From positions 1 through 5,504 of the forward strand of contig DATFXR010000241.1 in NCBI GenBank assembly GCA_035315685.1: 5,504 nt of DNA, given 5' to 3'. Under the pieces are notes generated by a model. The model worked only from the letters and a program-made list of their open reading frames with translations. It did no database searches and was not told where the DNA came from. Below, one piece after another: positions 1-5,504 of this stretch (the first letter of the stretch is position 1; each line of letters starts with the position of its first letter). This stretch comes from QHWK01 sp035315685. GTDB lineage: Bacteria > Acidobacteriota > Vicinamibacteria > Vicinamibacterales > CAVVIG01. A program made the translations under genes and the position numbers.

Positions 1-1
1 T

Positions 2-1513
2 TTTCCCGCGATCACCGACACGCTGCACAACCACGGCACCTCGTCGATCAGATACGGACGCGGCGCGGTGCTGACGATCGACCTCACCAACCGCTGCAAC
101 ATGATGTGCGATCCGTGCTTCATGGACGCGAACCAGGTCGGGTACGTCCACGAGCTGACGTTCGAAGAAGTGCGGAAGCTGCTCGACGATGCGATCAGCA
201 TCAAGCCGCGGCGGCAGATGACGGTGCAGTTCTCGGGCGGCGAGCCGACGATCTCGCCGATCTTCCTCGACGCAGTCCGCTACGCGCGATCGATCGGCTA
301 CTTCAGCGTCCAGGCGGCAACCAACGGGATCCGCTTCGCGCAGGATCCGGAGTTCGCGCGGCAGGCGCACGACGCCGGCATGCGCATCGCGTATCTGCAG
401 TTCGACGGCGTCGGCGAAGACGCGAACGCGCACCGCAAGGTCGGCAACCTGTTCGACGTCAAGCTGCGCGCAATCGAAAACCTGCACGCCGCCGGCGTCG
501 ACATCTGCCTCGTCGTCACCATCGTCAACACCGTCAACGACCACCAGGTGGGGCCGATCGTCAAGTTCGCGCTGCAGAACTGCGACAAGGTCAGCTTCGT
601 GTCGTTCCAGCCGGTATCGTTCACCGGCCGCGACGAGGAGATCGGCGACGCGGAGCGCCATCGCAGGCGCTACACGCTGTCGCACCTCGCCGAAGACATG
701 AAGCGGCAGACCGGCGTCACCGACCCGCTGCGCGACTGGTTCCCGCTCTCCGCCTCGAGCACGATGTCGCACGTCACCGACCTGATCAGGGGCCCGGGCG
801 CCGATTGGGGATCGCTCAGCTGCGGCTGTCACCCCGACTGCGGCGTCGGCATGGGCTTCATGGTCAGCAAGAAGACGAAGGAGTGGGCGCCGCTCTCGGA
901 GTTCCTGGACGTCGAACAGGTGCTCGCGGATGCGACGACGATTGCCGATGCGGCGCGCGGACGCGTGATCACCATCGTGCAGACCGCGTTGAGCCTGCTC
1001 CGCAACTACAACCCGATGAAAGCGCCGGCCGGCTTCCGCCTGGTCGATCTCCTGCACAAGTTCGACAAGCAGAGCGGCGGACAATTGGGCGGCAGGCTCG
1101 GGGCGCGCGACAACGCCAATCGCAAGCGCGACGAATGGCTGCTGATGTTCGTTGCCGGGATGTGGTTCCAGGATCTCTGGACCTACGACTTCCGCCGCAC
1201 CGAGATGTGCATCATCCCGTACGCAACCCAGATGGGCGAGATCTCCTTCTGCGCCTACAACACTGGCGTCGGCTGGCGGCAGATCGTCGAGAACATGTAT
1301 CAGAGCGCGACGGTGGCGGACTGGTACAAGGAGCACGGCAAGCATGCCGTCTACGCCAACCCGAAGAAGGCGGTGCCGCTGCCCGCCTATGCACGGCCGA
1401 TCGCGCTGCACATTCCGAAAGATGGCCGGCTCGTGCAGTGGCGGCCGAAGCCGGTCGCCGGTCCCGCGTCGGTTGCGGCAGCTGCCGCGGTCGAGCCCGC
1501 GACCGTCGGCTGA
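2..1513 (+). CDS. Radical SAM enzyme of the Tes/MJ0619-like family, 5'-truncated by the window edge
   Basis: The reading frame is open from base 2, so the gene starts upstream. A GTG at 68 is internal: the residues before it (including RYGRGAV) read as conserved family sequence. 503 residues are visible. Counting from the codon at base 2, the radical SAM cluster motif CNMMCDPC (CxxxCxxC) is at 32-39 (bases 95-118). The SAM-binding GGEP is at 79-82, TNGI at 107-110, YLQFDG at 131-136 and FQPVSFTGR at 202-210. Two further cysteine groups follow: CGCHPDC at 274-280, and C403 with FCAYN (C417). This layout matches the family of archaeal tetraether lipid synthase (Tes) and the MJ0619 pterin methylase, which carry auxiliary iron-sulfur clusters. 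Tes joins lipid tails through C-C bonds at the membrane, so a bacterial role in membrane-spanning lipids is plausible but inferred. The family's N-terminal cysteine region is not visible. The C-terminus ends in an Ala/Pro-rich tail that looks non-catalytic. Radical SAM assignment is near certain, subfamily likely, substrate unproven. Confidence 0.88.
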   Translation, partial: FPAITDTLHNHGTSSIRYGRGAVLTIDLTNRCNMMCDPCFMDANQVGYVHELTFEEVRKLLDDAISIKPRRQMTVQFSGGEPTISPIFLDAVRYARSIGYFSVQAATNGIRFAQDPEFARQAHDAGMRIAYLQFDGVGEDANAHRKVGNLFDVKLRAIENLHAAGVDICLVVTIVNTVNDHQVGPIVKFALQNCDKVSFVSFQPVSFTGRDEEIGDAERHRRRYTLSHLAEDMKRQTGVTDPLRDWFPLSASSTMSHVTDLIRGPGADWGSLSCGCHPDCGVGMGFMVSKKTKEWAPLSEFLDVEQVLADATTIADAARGRVITIVQTALSLLRNYNPMKAPAGFRLVDLLHKFDKQSGGQLGGRLGARDNANRKRDEWLLMFVAGMWFQDLWTYDFRRTEMCIIPYATQMGEISFCAYNTGVGWRQIVENMYQSATVADWYKEHGKHAVYANPKKAVPLPAYARPIALHIPKDGRLVQWRPKPVAGPASVAAAAAVEPATVG

Positions 1514-1592
1514 CGCCGGCTCCCTTCCATCAGAAAGACGCACCTTTCGTCCGGCCAACCTCGACGTCCGGCGCTCATCTGGCGTACCGTCT

Positions 1593-1597
1593 GGAGG
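1593..1597 (+). promoter_or_regulatory. Shine-Dalgarno-like GGAGG directly abutting the kinase start codon
   Basis: GGAGG at 1593-1597 touches the ATG at 1598 with no spacer, whereas 5-9 bases is usual. Upstream in the same frame there is no ATG, GTG or TTG before the radical SAM stop at 1511. The next sensible in-frame start would cut into the first membrane segment. ATG 1598 is therefore the best start, but initiation there may be weak. Confidence 0.4.
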
Positions 1598-2698
1598 ATG
1601 ACCGCGTGCGAGCGGCCTCGGCGCCTCTCACGCGCCTACTGGGCGCGCATCGCCGCTGCGAGCATCGCGGCGGCGATCCTCGCGACGCTCGTCTACGGCG
1701 GCGTCACCTTCCGGACTCCACCCCGGGTGCTGCTCGAGACCTTCGGCATATCACTGCTCTTCTCGTTCATCATCGGCCCGCCGCTCGGCATCCTGATGCC
1801 GCGCGTCGGCCGGTCCGTCGCCCGCTACGCATTCCCCCTCGACTGGATCGTGCTGATCGCGATCATGGTCGCCATCGCCCTGGCAGGCAGCTTCGCTGCG
1901 ATTCTGATCCTCGTGGCGGTCGGTTACCTCCATGACGAGCGCATCGTCGCCACATGGATGGCCGGCTCGCTGAAGGCGTCGATTGTCATCACGCTGACCT
2001 TCGGAATCTTCATCAGCGTGGTCGAGACGATGCGGCGGCGGCTGGACGAGGCGACGGTCGCGCTGCGGACCAAAGAGCGCGACGAGGCCGAGGCACGCCG
2101 CGTCGCCGCCGAGGCGCAGCTGGCGTTGATCGAATCGCGGGTCGAGCCGCATTTTCTGTTCAACACGCTGAACTCGATCGCCGCGCTCGTGCACGACGAT
2201 CCTGCCGGCGCGGAGAAGATGACCGGCCAGCTCGCGTCGCTGCTGCGATCTGCACTCGACAGCACGGCAACGCCGCTGGTGCCACTCGACGAGGAGCTGA
2301 ACATTGTGCGCGCCTACCTCGACATCGAGCGCGTGCGCTTCGGCGATCGCCTGCGCTACTCGGTGGACGTGGTCGACGGTGCCGGCCGGCTGCCGGTGCC
2401 GCGCATGGCGCTGCAGACGCTGGTCGAGAACAGCGTGAAGTACGCGGTCTCGCCGCGGCGCGACGGCGCGTCGATCCGGGTGCGCGCGGCTGCGGCGGAC
2501 CACCGCCTCAGCGTCACGGTCGAAGACGACGGACCCGGATTCGAGGGATCGGCGCCGACGCCGGGCCACGGACTGGATCTCCTCGAGCGGCGGTTGCGGA
2601 TGTTGTTCGGCGATCGCGCGTCGCTCGTCGTCGACAGCCATGACGGACGAACGGAAGTGCAAATCGACGTTCCGACAGATGTACAAGGGTCCGGCTAA
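1598..2698 (+). CDS. LytS/YehU-type membrane sensor histidine kinase
   Basis: The 366-residue protein is the sensor of a two-component system; it should autophosphorylate on histidine and pass phosphate to the regulator encoded at 2857-3615. Hydrophobic stretches at about 16-36, 45-68, 81-111 and 121-142 make four or five inner-membrane segments with no large periplasmic domain. A charged, probably coiled-coil linker spans about 144-178. The His_kinase (PF06580) H-box is RVEPHFLFNTLNS at 181-193 with H185 as phosphoacceptor. The ATPase part has the N-box LVENSVKYAV (275-284, N278), DDGPGF (310-315) and GHGLDLLERRL (323-333). All key residues look intact. The gene begins 84 bases after the radical SAM stop. 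Its last codons, GSG and TAA, lie in or at the edge of a repeat hairpin, so the natural C-terminus has probably been altered by a few residues. The signal sensed cannot be told from the sequence. Confidence 0.9.
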   Translation: MTACERPRRLSRAYWARIAAASIAAAILATLVYGGVTFRTPPRVLLETFGISLLFSFIIGPPLGILMPRVGRSVARYAFPLDWIVLIAIMVAIALAGSFAAILILVAVGYLHDERIVATWMAGSLKASIVITLTFGIFISVVETMRRRLDEATVALRTKERDEAEARRVAAEAQLALIESRVEPHFLFNTLNSIAALVHDDPAGAEKMTGQLASLLRSALDSTATPLVPLDEELNIVRAYLDIERVRFGDRLRYSVDVVDGAGRLPVPRMALQTLVENSVKYAVSPRRDGASIRVRAAAADHRLSVTVEDDGPGFEGSAPTPGHGLDLLERRLRMLFGDRASLVVDSHDGRTEVQIDVPTDVQGSG

Positions 2699-2848
2699 AG
2701 CCGGACACTACCGGGGCTCGGGGCTCGGGGCTCGGGGTTGGCCGTAACGCTCGGCCGTAGCTAACCCCAAGTCCCTAGCCCCGCCCCAGGACATACGTGT
2801 CCGGCTCTGGCCGGACTTTCAACTGTAGTGTCCGGCTTTAGCCGGACC
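2688..2848. repeat. REP-like composite repeat: three GTCCGGC hairpins flanking a G-rich hairpin
   Basis: Hairpin A (2689-2706, GTCCGGCTAAAGCCGGAC) and hairpin C (2830-2847, GTCCGGCTTTAGCCGGAC) are exact reverse complements. The identity extends to 24 bases, 2688-2711 against 2825-2848, so the cluster has terminal inverted copies. Hairpin B (2799-2816) has the same arms, GTCCGGC/GCCGGAC, around TCTG. Between A and B are three GGGGCTC units plus GGGGTT (2713-2739), which pair with a C-rich arm: 2719-2739 against 2763-2783 match at 18 of 21 positions. A small GGCCG/CGGCC stem (2740-2744/2752-2756) caps this. A further stem GGACA-TACG-TGTCC (2789-2802) overlaps hairpin B. The layout resembles REP/BIME-type intergenic repeats. 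I recall similar GTCCGGC palindromes being common in Vicinamibacteria genomes, but have not verified this. No transposase is present, so any mobility would need help in trans. Confidence 0.85.
2713..2737 (+). other. Canonical G-quadruplex-forming motif
   Basis: Four runs of four G are separated by three identical three-base loops (CTC). This meets the strict G-quadruplex pattern on the + strand, so it could fold in the transcript as well as in DNA. It begins 15 bases after the kinase stop codon and competes with the long hairpin that uses the same G arm. Folding is predicted from sequence only. Confidence 0.6.
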
Positions 2849-2856
2849 GTGATCCG

Positions 2857-3615
2857 ATGCGCGCATACATCGTCGACGACGAGAGGCTCGCCGTACACCG
2901 GCTCGCGCGGCTGCTCGACGCCACCGGGCGCGTGACGGTCGTCGGATCCACGACCGACCCCGAGGCCGCGGTCGGGTTCCTGCACGGCCACGAAGTCGAC
3001 ATCCTGTTCCTCGACATCCAGATGCCCGGACTCACCGGATTTCAGCTGCTCGAACGGCTCGATCGCGACGTGACCGTGATTTTCACGACCGCCTACGACC
3101 GCTACGCGCTCGACGCGTTTGCCGTGAACTCGATCGACTACCTGCTCAAGCCGATCGATCCCGAGCGACTCGCGCGAGCGCTCGACAAGGCCGAGCGCAT
3201 GACGCTGCAGCCGCACGACGTCCGCGCGCTCGCGCGCGAGCTGGCGGCGGCGCTGTCACCGACGCGCCGGCTCGAGCGAATCGCGTCGCGCGTCGGCGAG
3301 CGAACGACGATCCTCGACGTCGCACGCGTGAGTCACTTCGTCTCGAAGGACAAGCTCACGTTTGCATGCGCCGGCGGCCGCGAGCACGTCGTCGATCTCA
3401 CCCTGAGCGAGCTCGAAGCACGGCTCGACCCGCGGCGTTTCGCGCGCATTCACCGCGCCACGATCGTCAACATTCCGTTCGTCCAGGAGCTCTTCCCGGC
3501 CGTCGATGGCGGCGTGCAGGTCCGGCTCAAAGATGAAGGCAAGACCGAGTTGAGCGTCGCGCGGGATCGCGTGCGCGAACTGAAGGATCGGCTCGGGATT
3601 CAGCGTCGGGCCTGA
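2857..3615 (+). CDS. LytTR-family response regulator
   Basis: The 252-residue protein is a DNA-binding transcription regulator and the expected phosphotransfer partner of the kinase just upstream. The receiver domain spans about 1-115: acidic pocket D7-D8, phosphoacceptor D53 in FLDIQMPG, switch T77/T78 in FTTAY, and K98 in LLKPID. A linker leads to a LytTR domain at about 138-246, recognisable by the RIASRVGERTTILD start, FARIHRATIVN (195-205) and the closing VRELKDRLG (239-247). All phosphorylation residues are present and the length is normal for the AlgR/LytR/YehT class. ATG 2857 is the best start: a TAG at 2839 in the same frame, inside repeat hairpin C, blocks upward extension. No good Shine-Dalgarno precedes it; the only purine patch is GGA at 2843-2845, within the hairpin. 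Targets are unknown; the receptor gene downstream is a candidate by adjacency only. Confidence 0.93.
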   Translation: MRAYIVDDERLAVHRLARLLDATGRVTVVGSTTDPEAAVGFLHGHEVDILFLDIQMPGLTGFQLLERLDRDVTVIFTTAYDRYALDAFAVNSIDYLLKPIDPERLARALDKAERMTLQPHDVRALARELAAALSPTRRLERIASRVGERTTILDVARVSHFVSKDKLTFACAGGREHVVDLTLSELEARLDPRRFARIHRATIVNIPFVQELFPAVDGGVQVRLKDEGKTELSVARDRVRELKDRLGIQRRA

Positions 3616-3620
3616 CGTTC

Positions 3621-3645
3621 GACGCGTCCGTACGGGCGCAGCGTC
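3621..3645 (+). terminator. Possible hairpin just after the response-regulator stop
   Basis: Six bases after the stop, GACGC (3621-3625) pairs with GCGTC (3641-3645). Alternatively GCGTCCGTACGGGCGC (3624-3639) forms a nearly perfect stem with one G-T wobble. No T-run follows, so it is at best a weak or factor-assisted terminator, and short GC-rich dyads arise easily by chance here. Confidence 0.3.
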
Positions 3646-3692
3646 GCGATCCACTCCACCGTTCGCGTGCGTGGGTCGGCGTGCGCCGCCCC

Positions 3693-3727
3693 GGCAGACT
3701 TCCGGTCCGGCGGACCGGATCTCCGCC
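3693..3727. other. Strong intergenic dyad between regulator and receptor genes
   Basis: TCCGGTCCG (3701-3709) and CGGACCGGA (3711-3719) form a perfect nine-pair dyad around one base. After a two-base bulge on each side, further pairing (A-T, G-C, then GGC 3693-3695 with GCC 3725-3727) extends it to 35 bases. It lacks a following T-run. It could be a bidirectional transcription barrier, an operator for the promoter about 30 bases downstream, or a solitary repeat unit. Its arms share GTCCGG/CCGGAC with the hairpins at 2688-2848 but the centre differs. Confidence 0.5.
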
Positions 3728-3758
3728 AGAAACTGTTCGTTTCGGTCCCAGTTTCGCC

Positions 3759-3787
3759 TTGACACGCAACCAACCGCACCGTACCGT
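3759..3787 (+). promoter_or_regulatory. Putative sigma-70-type promoter of the receptor gene
   Basis: TTGACA at 3759-3764 is a perfect -35 box. Exactly 17 bases later TACCGT (3782-3787) sits where a -10 box should be, though it matches TATAAT at only three positions. It lies 41 bases before the receptor ATG, giving a short leader. The weak -10 suggests dependence on an activator. Confidence 0.5.
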
Positions 3788-3813
3788 GCCGGTCTACATT
3801 CACTTACAACCTC

Positions 3814-3821
3814 GGAGGGAG
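3814..3821 (+). promoter_or_regulatory. Ribosome binding site of the receptor gene
   Basis: GGAGGGAG at 3814-3821 is a strong Shine-Dalgarno ending 6 bases before ATG 3828 (9 bases counted from GGAGG). It fixes the start, which also opens a clean signal peptide. Confidence 0.8.
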
Positions 3822-3827
3822 ACCGTC

Positions 3828-5504
3828 ATGCGTCGAGTCCTGCTCTGTGCGGCCATGCTTTCGGCTGCCGTGCTGCTGTTGCCCGCAACCAGCCATGCGC
3901 AAGCGGCGATCGCCGGGGTCGTCAAGGACGGCACTGGCGCTGTCCTGCCCGGAGTGACCGTCGAAGCTTCGAGCCCCGCGCTGATTGAGAAGACCCGCTC
4001 GGTGATCACCGACGCGGCCGGTCAGTACAAGATCGTCGACCTCGTCCCCGGGACGTATCAGGTGTCGTTCACGCTGGCCGGCTTCAAGACCGTGAAGCGG
4101 ACCGACATCGTACTCGAAGGCACCTTCACCGCGCAGGTGACCGCGGAGCTGTCGGTCGGCGCCGTGGAAGAGACCCTGACAGTCACCGGCGAGACGCCGG
4201 CGGTCGACGTCATCAACAACCAGTCGACGATTGTCGCCAACCGTGACGTGCTCGATTCGATCCCGACGCCGATCCGCAACACGCCAGCGCGCGCGCTGCT
4301 GATCCCGGGCACCACGGTGACACCGTTCGTGTTGGGTCAGTACAATCTCACCGTCCACGGATCCTCGACGTCGGACTTCACGATGGCCATCGACGGCCTG
4401 CGCGTGAACAACCTCTGCGGCAGCGGCCAGTACAGCGGCTTCTACATGAACGATGCGGCGGTCCAGGAGCTGAGCTACACGACGGGCGCGCAGTCGGCGG
4501 AGATCCAGAGCAGCGGCATCCGCGTGAACCAGGTGCCGAAGGACGGCGGGAACAGGTTCTCCGGAACGTTGTTCGCGCAGTACCAGGGCAGCGGCCTCCA
4601 GTCCGACAACCGCTCGGATACGGTCAAGGCCGCGGGCGTCCTCATCGCCGGCACCGCTTACGACTGGCAGATCAACCCGTCGTTCGGCGGACCGCTGAAG
4701 CAGGACAAGGCGTGGTTCTATTTCACCTACAAGTACCAGGACACGAAGGTCTACGTTCCGAGCGCGAAATTCCCCGACGGCAGCCAGGCCTACCGCAACC
4801 TCATGGGCAACTACAGCGCGGTGGGGCGCGTCACGTGGGCCGTGACGAGCAAGGACAAGATTCGCGCTTACATCGAGAAGCAGTACAACGGCGAGTTCTA
4901 CAACGGCTTCAACACGTATGCGACGACCACGCCGGAAGCGTCGACCGACGCGTTCGGCGTCGGCTGGATCCCGCAGGTGCGGTGGACGCGGGCGCATTCG
5001 AACAAGCTGCTTTTCGAGGCGGGCTTCGCCTACTACGATCAGCCGTACGAGCAGGACTGCTCGCGGACCGCGCCCGGCGGCACGACGCTGGCGCATCTCA
5101 ACGGATCCACCGGCCTGTTGAGCGGCCGCTGCGGCTATCTCATCCCCGAGTACTCGAGCACGACCAAGGACTACAACGTGCTGGCCTCGGCGAGCTACAT
5201 CACCGGCTCGCACGCGATGAAGTTCGGCATGACCAACCTGTGGGGCCAGAACTCGCGGACGTTCATCGAGAAGGCCGACATCAACACGCTGATCACCGTC
5301 AACGCCGCAGGCCTCACCGACATTCCCTTCCAGGCCGTCGTCTACAACACGCCGACCACCGGTATCCAGAACGTCAACAGCGATCTCGGCGCCTACGCGC
5401 AGGACGCGTGGACGACGAACCGGCTCACGCTCAACTACGGCGCCCGCTTCGAGCATTTCAACGCATCGATCCCGGCGGAATCGTCGCCGGCGTCGACATG
5501 GATC
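3828..5504 (+). CDS. TonB-dependent outer-membrane receptor with carboxypeptidase-regulatory-like domain, 3'-truncated
   Basis: The frame is open from ATG 3828 to the last base (559 codons, no stop), so the gene continues beyond the window; such receptors are usually about 900-1200 residues. A signal peptide covers residues 1-24 (MRR, hydrophobic core, probable cleavage after SHA). Residues about 26-105 form a CarboxypepD_reg-like beta-sandwich (IAGVVKDGTGAVLPGVTV; TDAAGQYKIVDLVPGTYQV; GFKTV), followed by LTVTGETP and a plug with DGLRVNN, VQELSYTTGAQSAE and VNQVPKDGGNRFSG. From about residue 250, alternating aromatic strands fit a beta-barrel (AWFYFTYKYQD, GAYAQDAW, NYGARFEHF). This is the Oar-like/SusC-related class abundant in Acidobacteriota; it takes up large ligands such as oligosaccharides, peptides or siderophores using TonB energy. 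The substrate cannot be told. It has its own promoter and a strong ribosome site. Confidence 0.92.
   Translation, partial: MRRVLLCAAMLSAAVLLLPATSHAQAAIAGVVKDGTGAVLPGVTVEASSPALIEKTRSVITDAAGQYKIVDLVPGTYQVSFTLAGFKTVKRTDIVLEGTFTAQVTAELSVGAVEETLTVTGETPAVDVINNQSTIVANRDVLDSIPTPIRNTPARALLIPGTTVTPFVLGQYNLTVHGSSTSDFTMAIDGLRVNNLCGSGQYSGFYMNDAAVQELSYTTGAQSAEIQSSGIRVNQVPKDGGNRFSGTLFAQYQGSGLQSDNRSDTVKAAGVLIAGTAYDWQINPSFGGPLKQDKAWFYFTYKYQDTKVYVPSAKFPDGSQAYRNLMGNYSAVGRVTWAVTSKDKIRAYIEKQYNGEFYNGFNTYATTTPEASTDAFGVGWIPQVRWTRAHSNKLLFEAGFAYYDQPYEQDCSRTAPGGTTLAHLNGSTGLLSGRCGYLIPEYSSTTKDYNVLASASYITGSHAMKFGMTNLWGQNSRTFIEKADINTLITVNAAGLTDIPFQAVVYNTPTTGIQNVNSDLGAYAQDAWTTNRLTLNYGARFEHFNASIPAESSPASTWI

Noticed and set aside
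68..70. GTG as the start of the radical SAM gene.
   Set aside because: The frame is open back to base 2, and the upstream residues (RYGRGAV before LTIDLTNRC) look like family sequence; the real start is outside the window.
1475..1490. Perfect palindrome GCGGCAGCTGCCGC near the end of the radical SAM gene, considered as a terminator.
   Set aside because: It lies inside the coding frame where it encodes part of an alanine run, is followed by more coding sequence and has no T-run.
1548..1572. Two CGTCCGGC direct copies (1548-1555 and 1565-1572) before the kinase, considered as a repeat unit or operator.
   Set aside because: They lack the inverted arm GCCGGAC that defines the hairpins at 2688-2848, and eight-base matches are common in DNA this GC-rich.
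106..1935. Long + strand open frame of 609 codons overlapping the radical SAM gene and the start of the kinase.
   Set aside because: The product is Arg/Ala-rich low-complexity sequence, as expected from an out-of-frame reading of GC-rich DNA; it crosses two genes with clear motifs in the other frame.
1751..2686. - strand open frame of 311 codons opposite the kinase.
   Set aside because: It is a GC-rich shadow with Arg/His-rich composition and no recognisable domain, fully antisense to a kinase with intact motifs.
2688..2848. The repeat cluster as a CRISPR array or insertion sequence.
   Set aside because: There are no regularly spaced direct repeats with unique spacers, no transposase, and the unit is only about 160 bases of hairpins.
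3804..5456. Open frame of 550 codons on the - strand.
   Set aside because: It is antisense to the receptor gene. Its translation is Arg/Val/Ala-rich with no domain, whereas the + strand shows a signal peptide, Shine-Dalgarno, promoter and recognisable receptor motifs over the same bases.

Overview
The window is GC-rich bacterial DNA with all recognisable genes on the + strand. It most resembles an acidobacterium, probably a Vicinamibacteria-like soil or sediment lineage. Three things suggest this: a TonB-dependent outer-membrane receptor with an N-terminal carboxypeptidase-regulatory-like domain, a LytS/LytTR-type sensor-regulator pair, and a Tes/MJ0619-type radical SAM enzyme whose motif wording matches acidobacterial homologues as I remember them. 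The taxonomy is inference; there is no rRNA or marker gene here.

Layout. (1) 2-1513: the 3' part of a radical SAM enzyme gene whose 5' end lies outside the window. It belongs to the family that contains archaeal tetraether lipid synthase and its bacterial relatives. (2) 1598-2698: a membrane-bound LytS/YehU-type histidine kinase. (3) 2688-2848: a compact repeat cluster with three GTCCGGC...GCCGGAC hairpins, a G-rich tandem repeat and a large imperfect hairpin. It lies between the kinase and its regulator and supplies the kinase stop codon. (4) 2857-3615: a LytTR-family response regulator, the obvious partner of the kinase. (5) 3616-3827: an intergenic region with two strong dyads, a promoter with a consensus -35 box and a good Shine-Dalgarno. 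(6) 3828-5504: the start of a large TonB-dependent receptor gene that runs off the right edge. It is open to the last base, with no stop in the window.

How they fit together. The kinase and regulator form a two-component system interrupted by a repeat element, which may uncouple their expression. The receptor has its own promoter and could be a target of the regulator, but this rests only on adjacency and some weak GTT-containing repeats upstream of its -35 box. The radical SAM gene probably belongs to an upstream unit and may make membrane-spanning or otherwise C-C-coupled lipids.

The two most interesting points are the Tes-like radical SAM enzyme and the structured repeat cluster splitting the two-component pair. 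I see no CRISPR array, tRNA, rRNA, transposase or phage gene.
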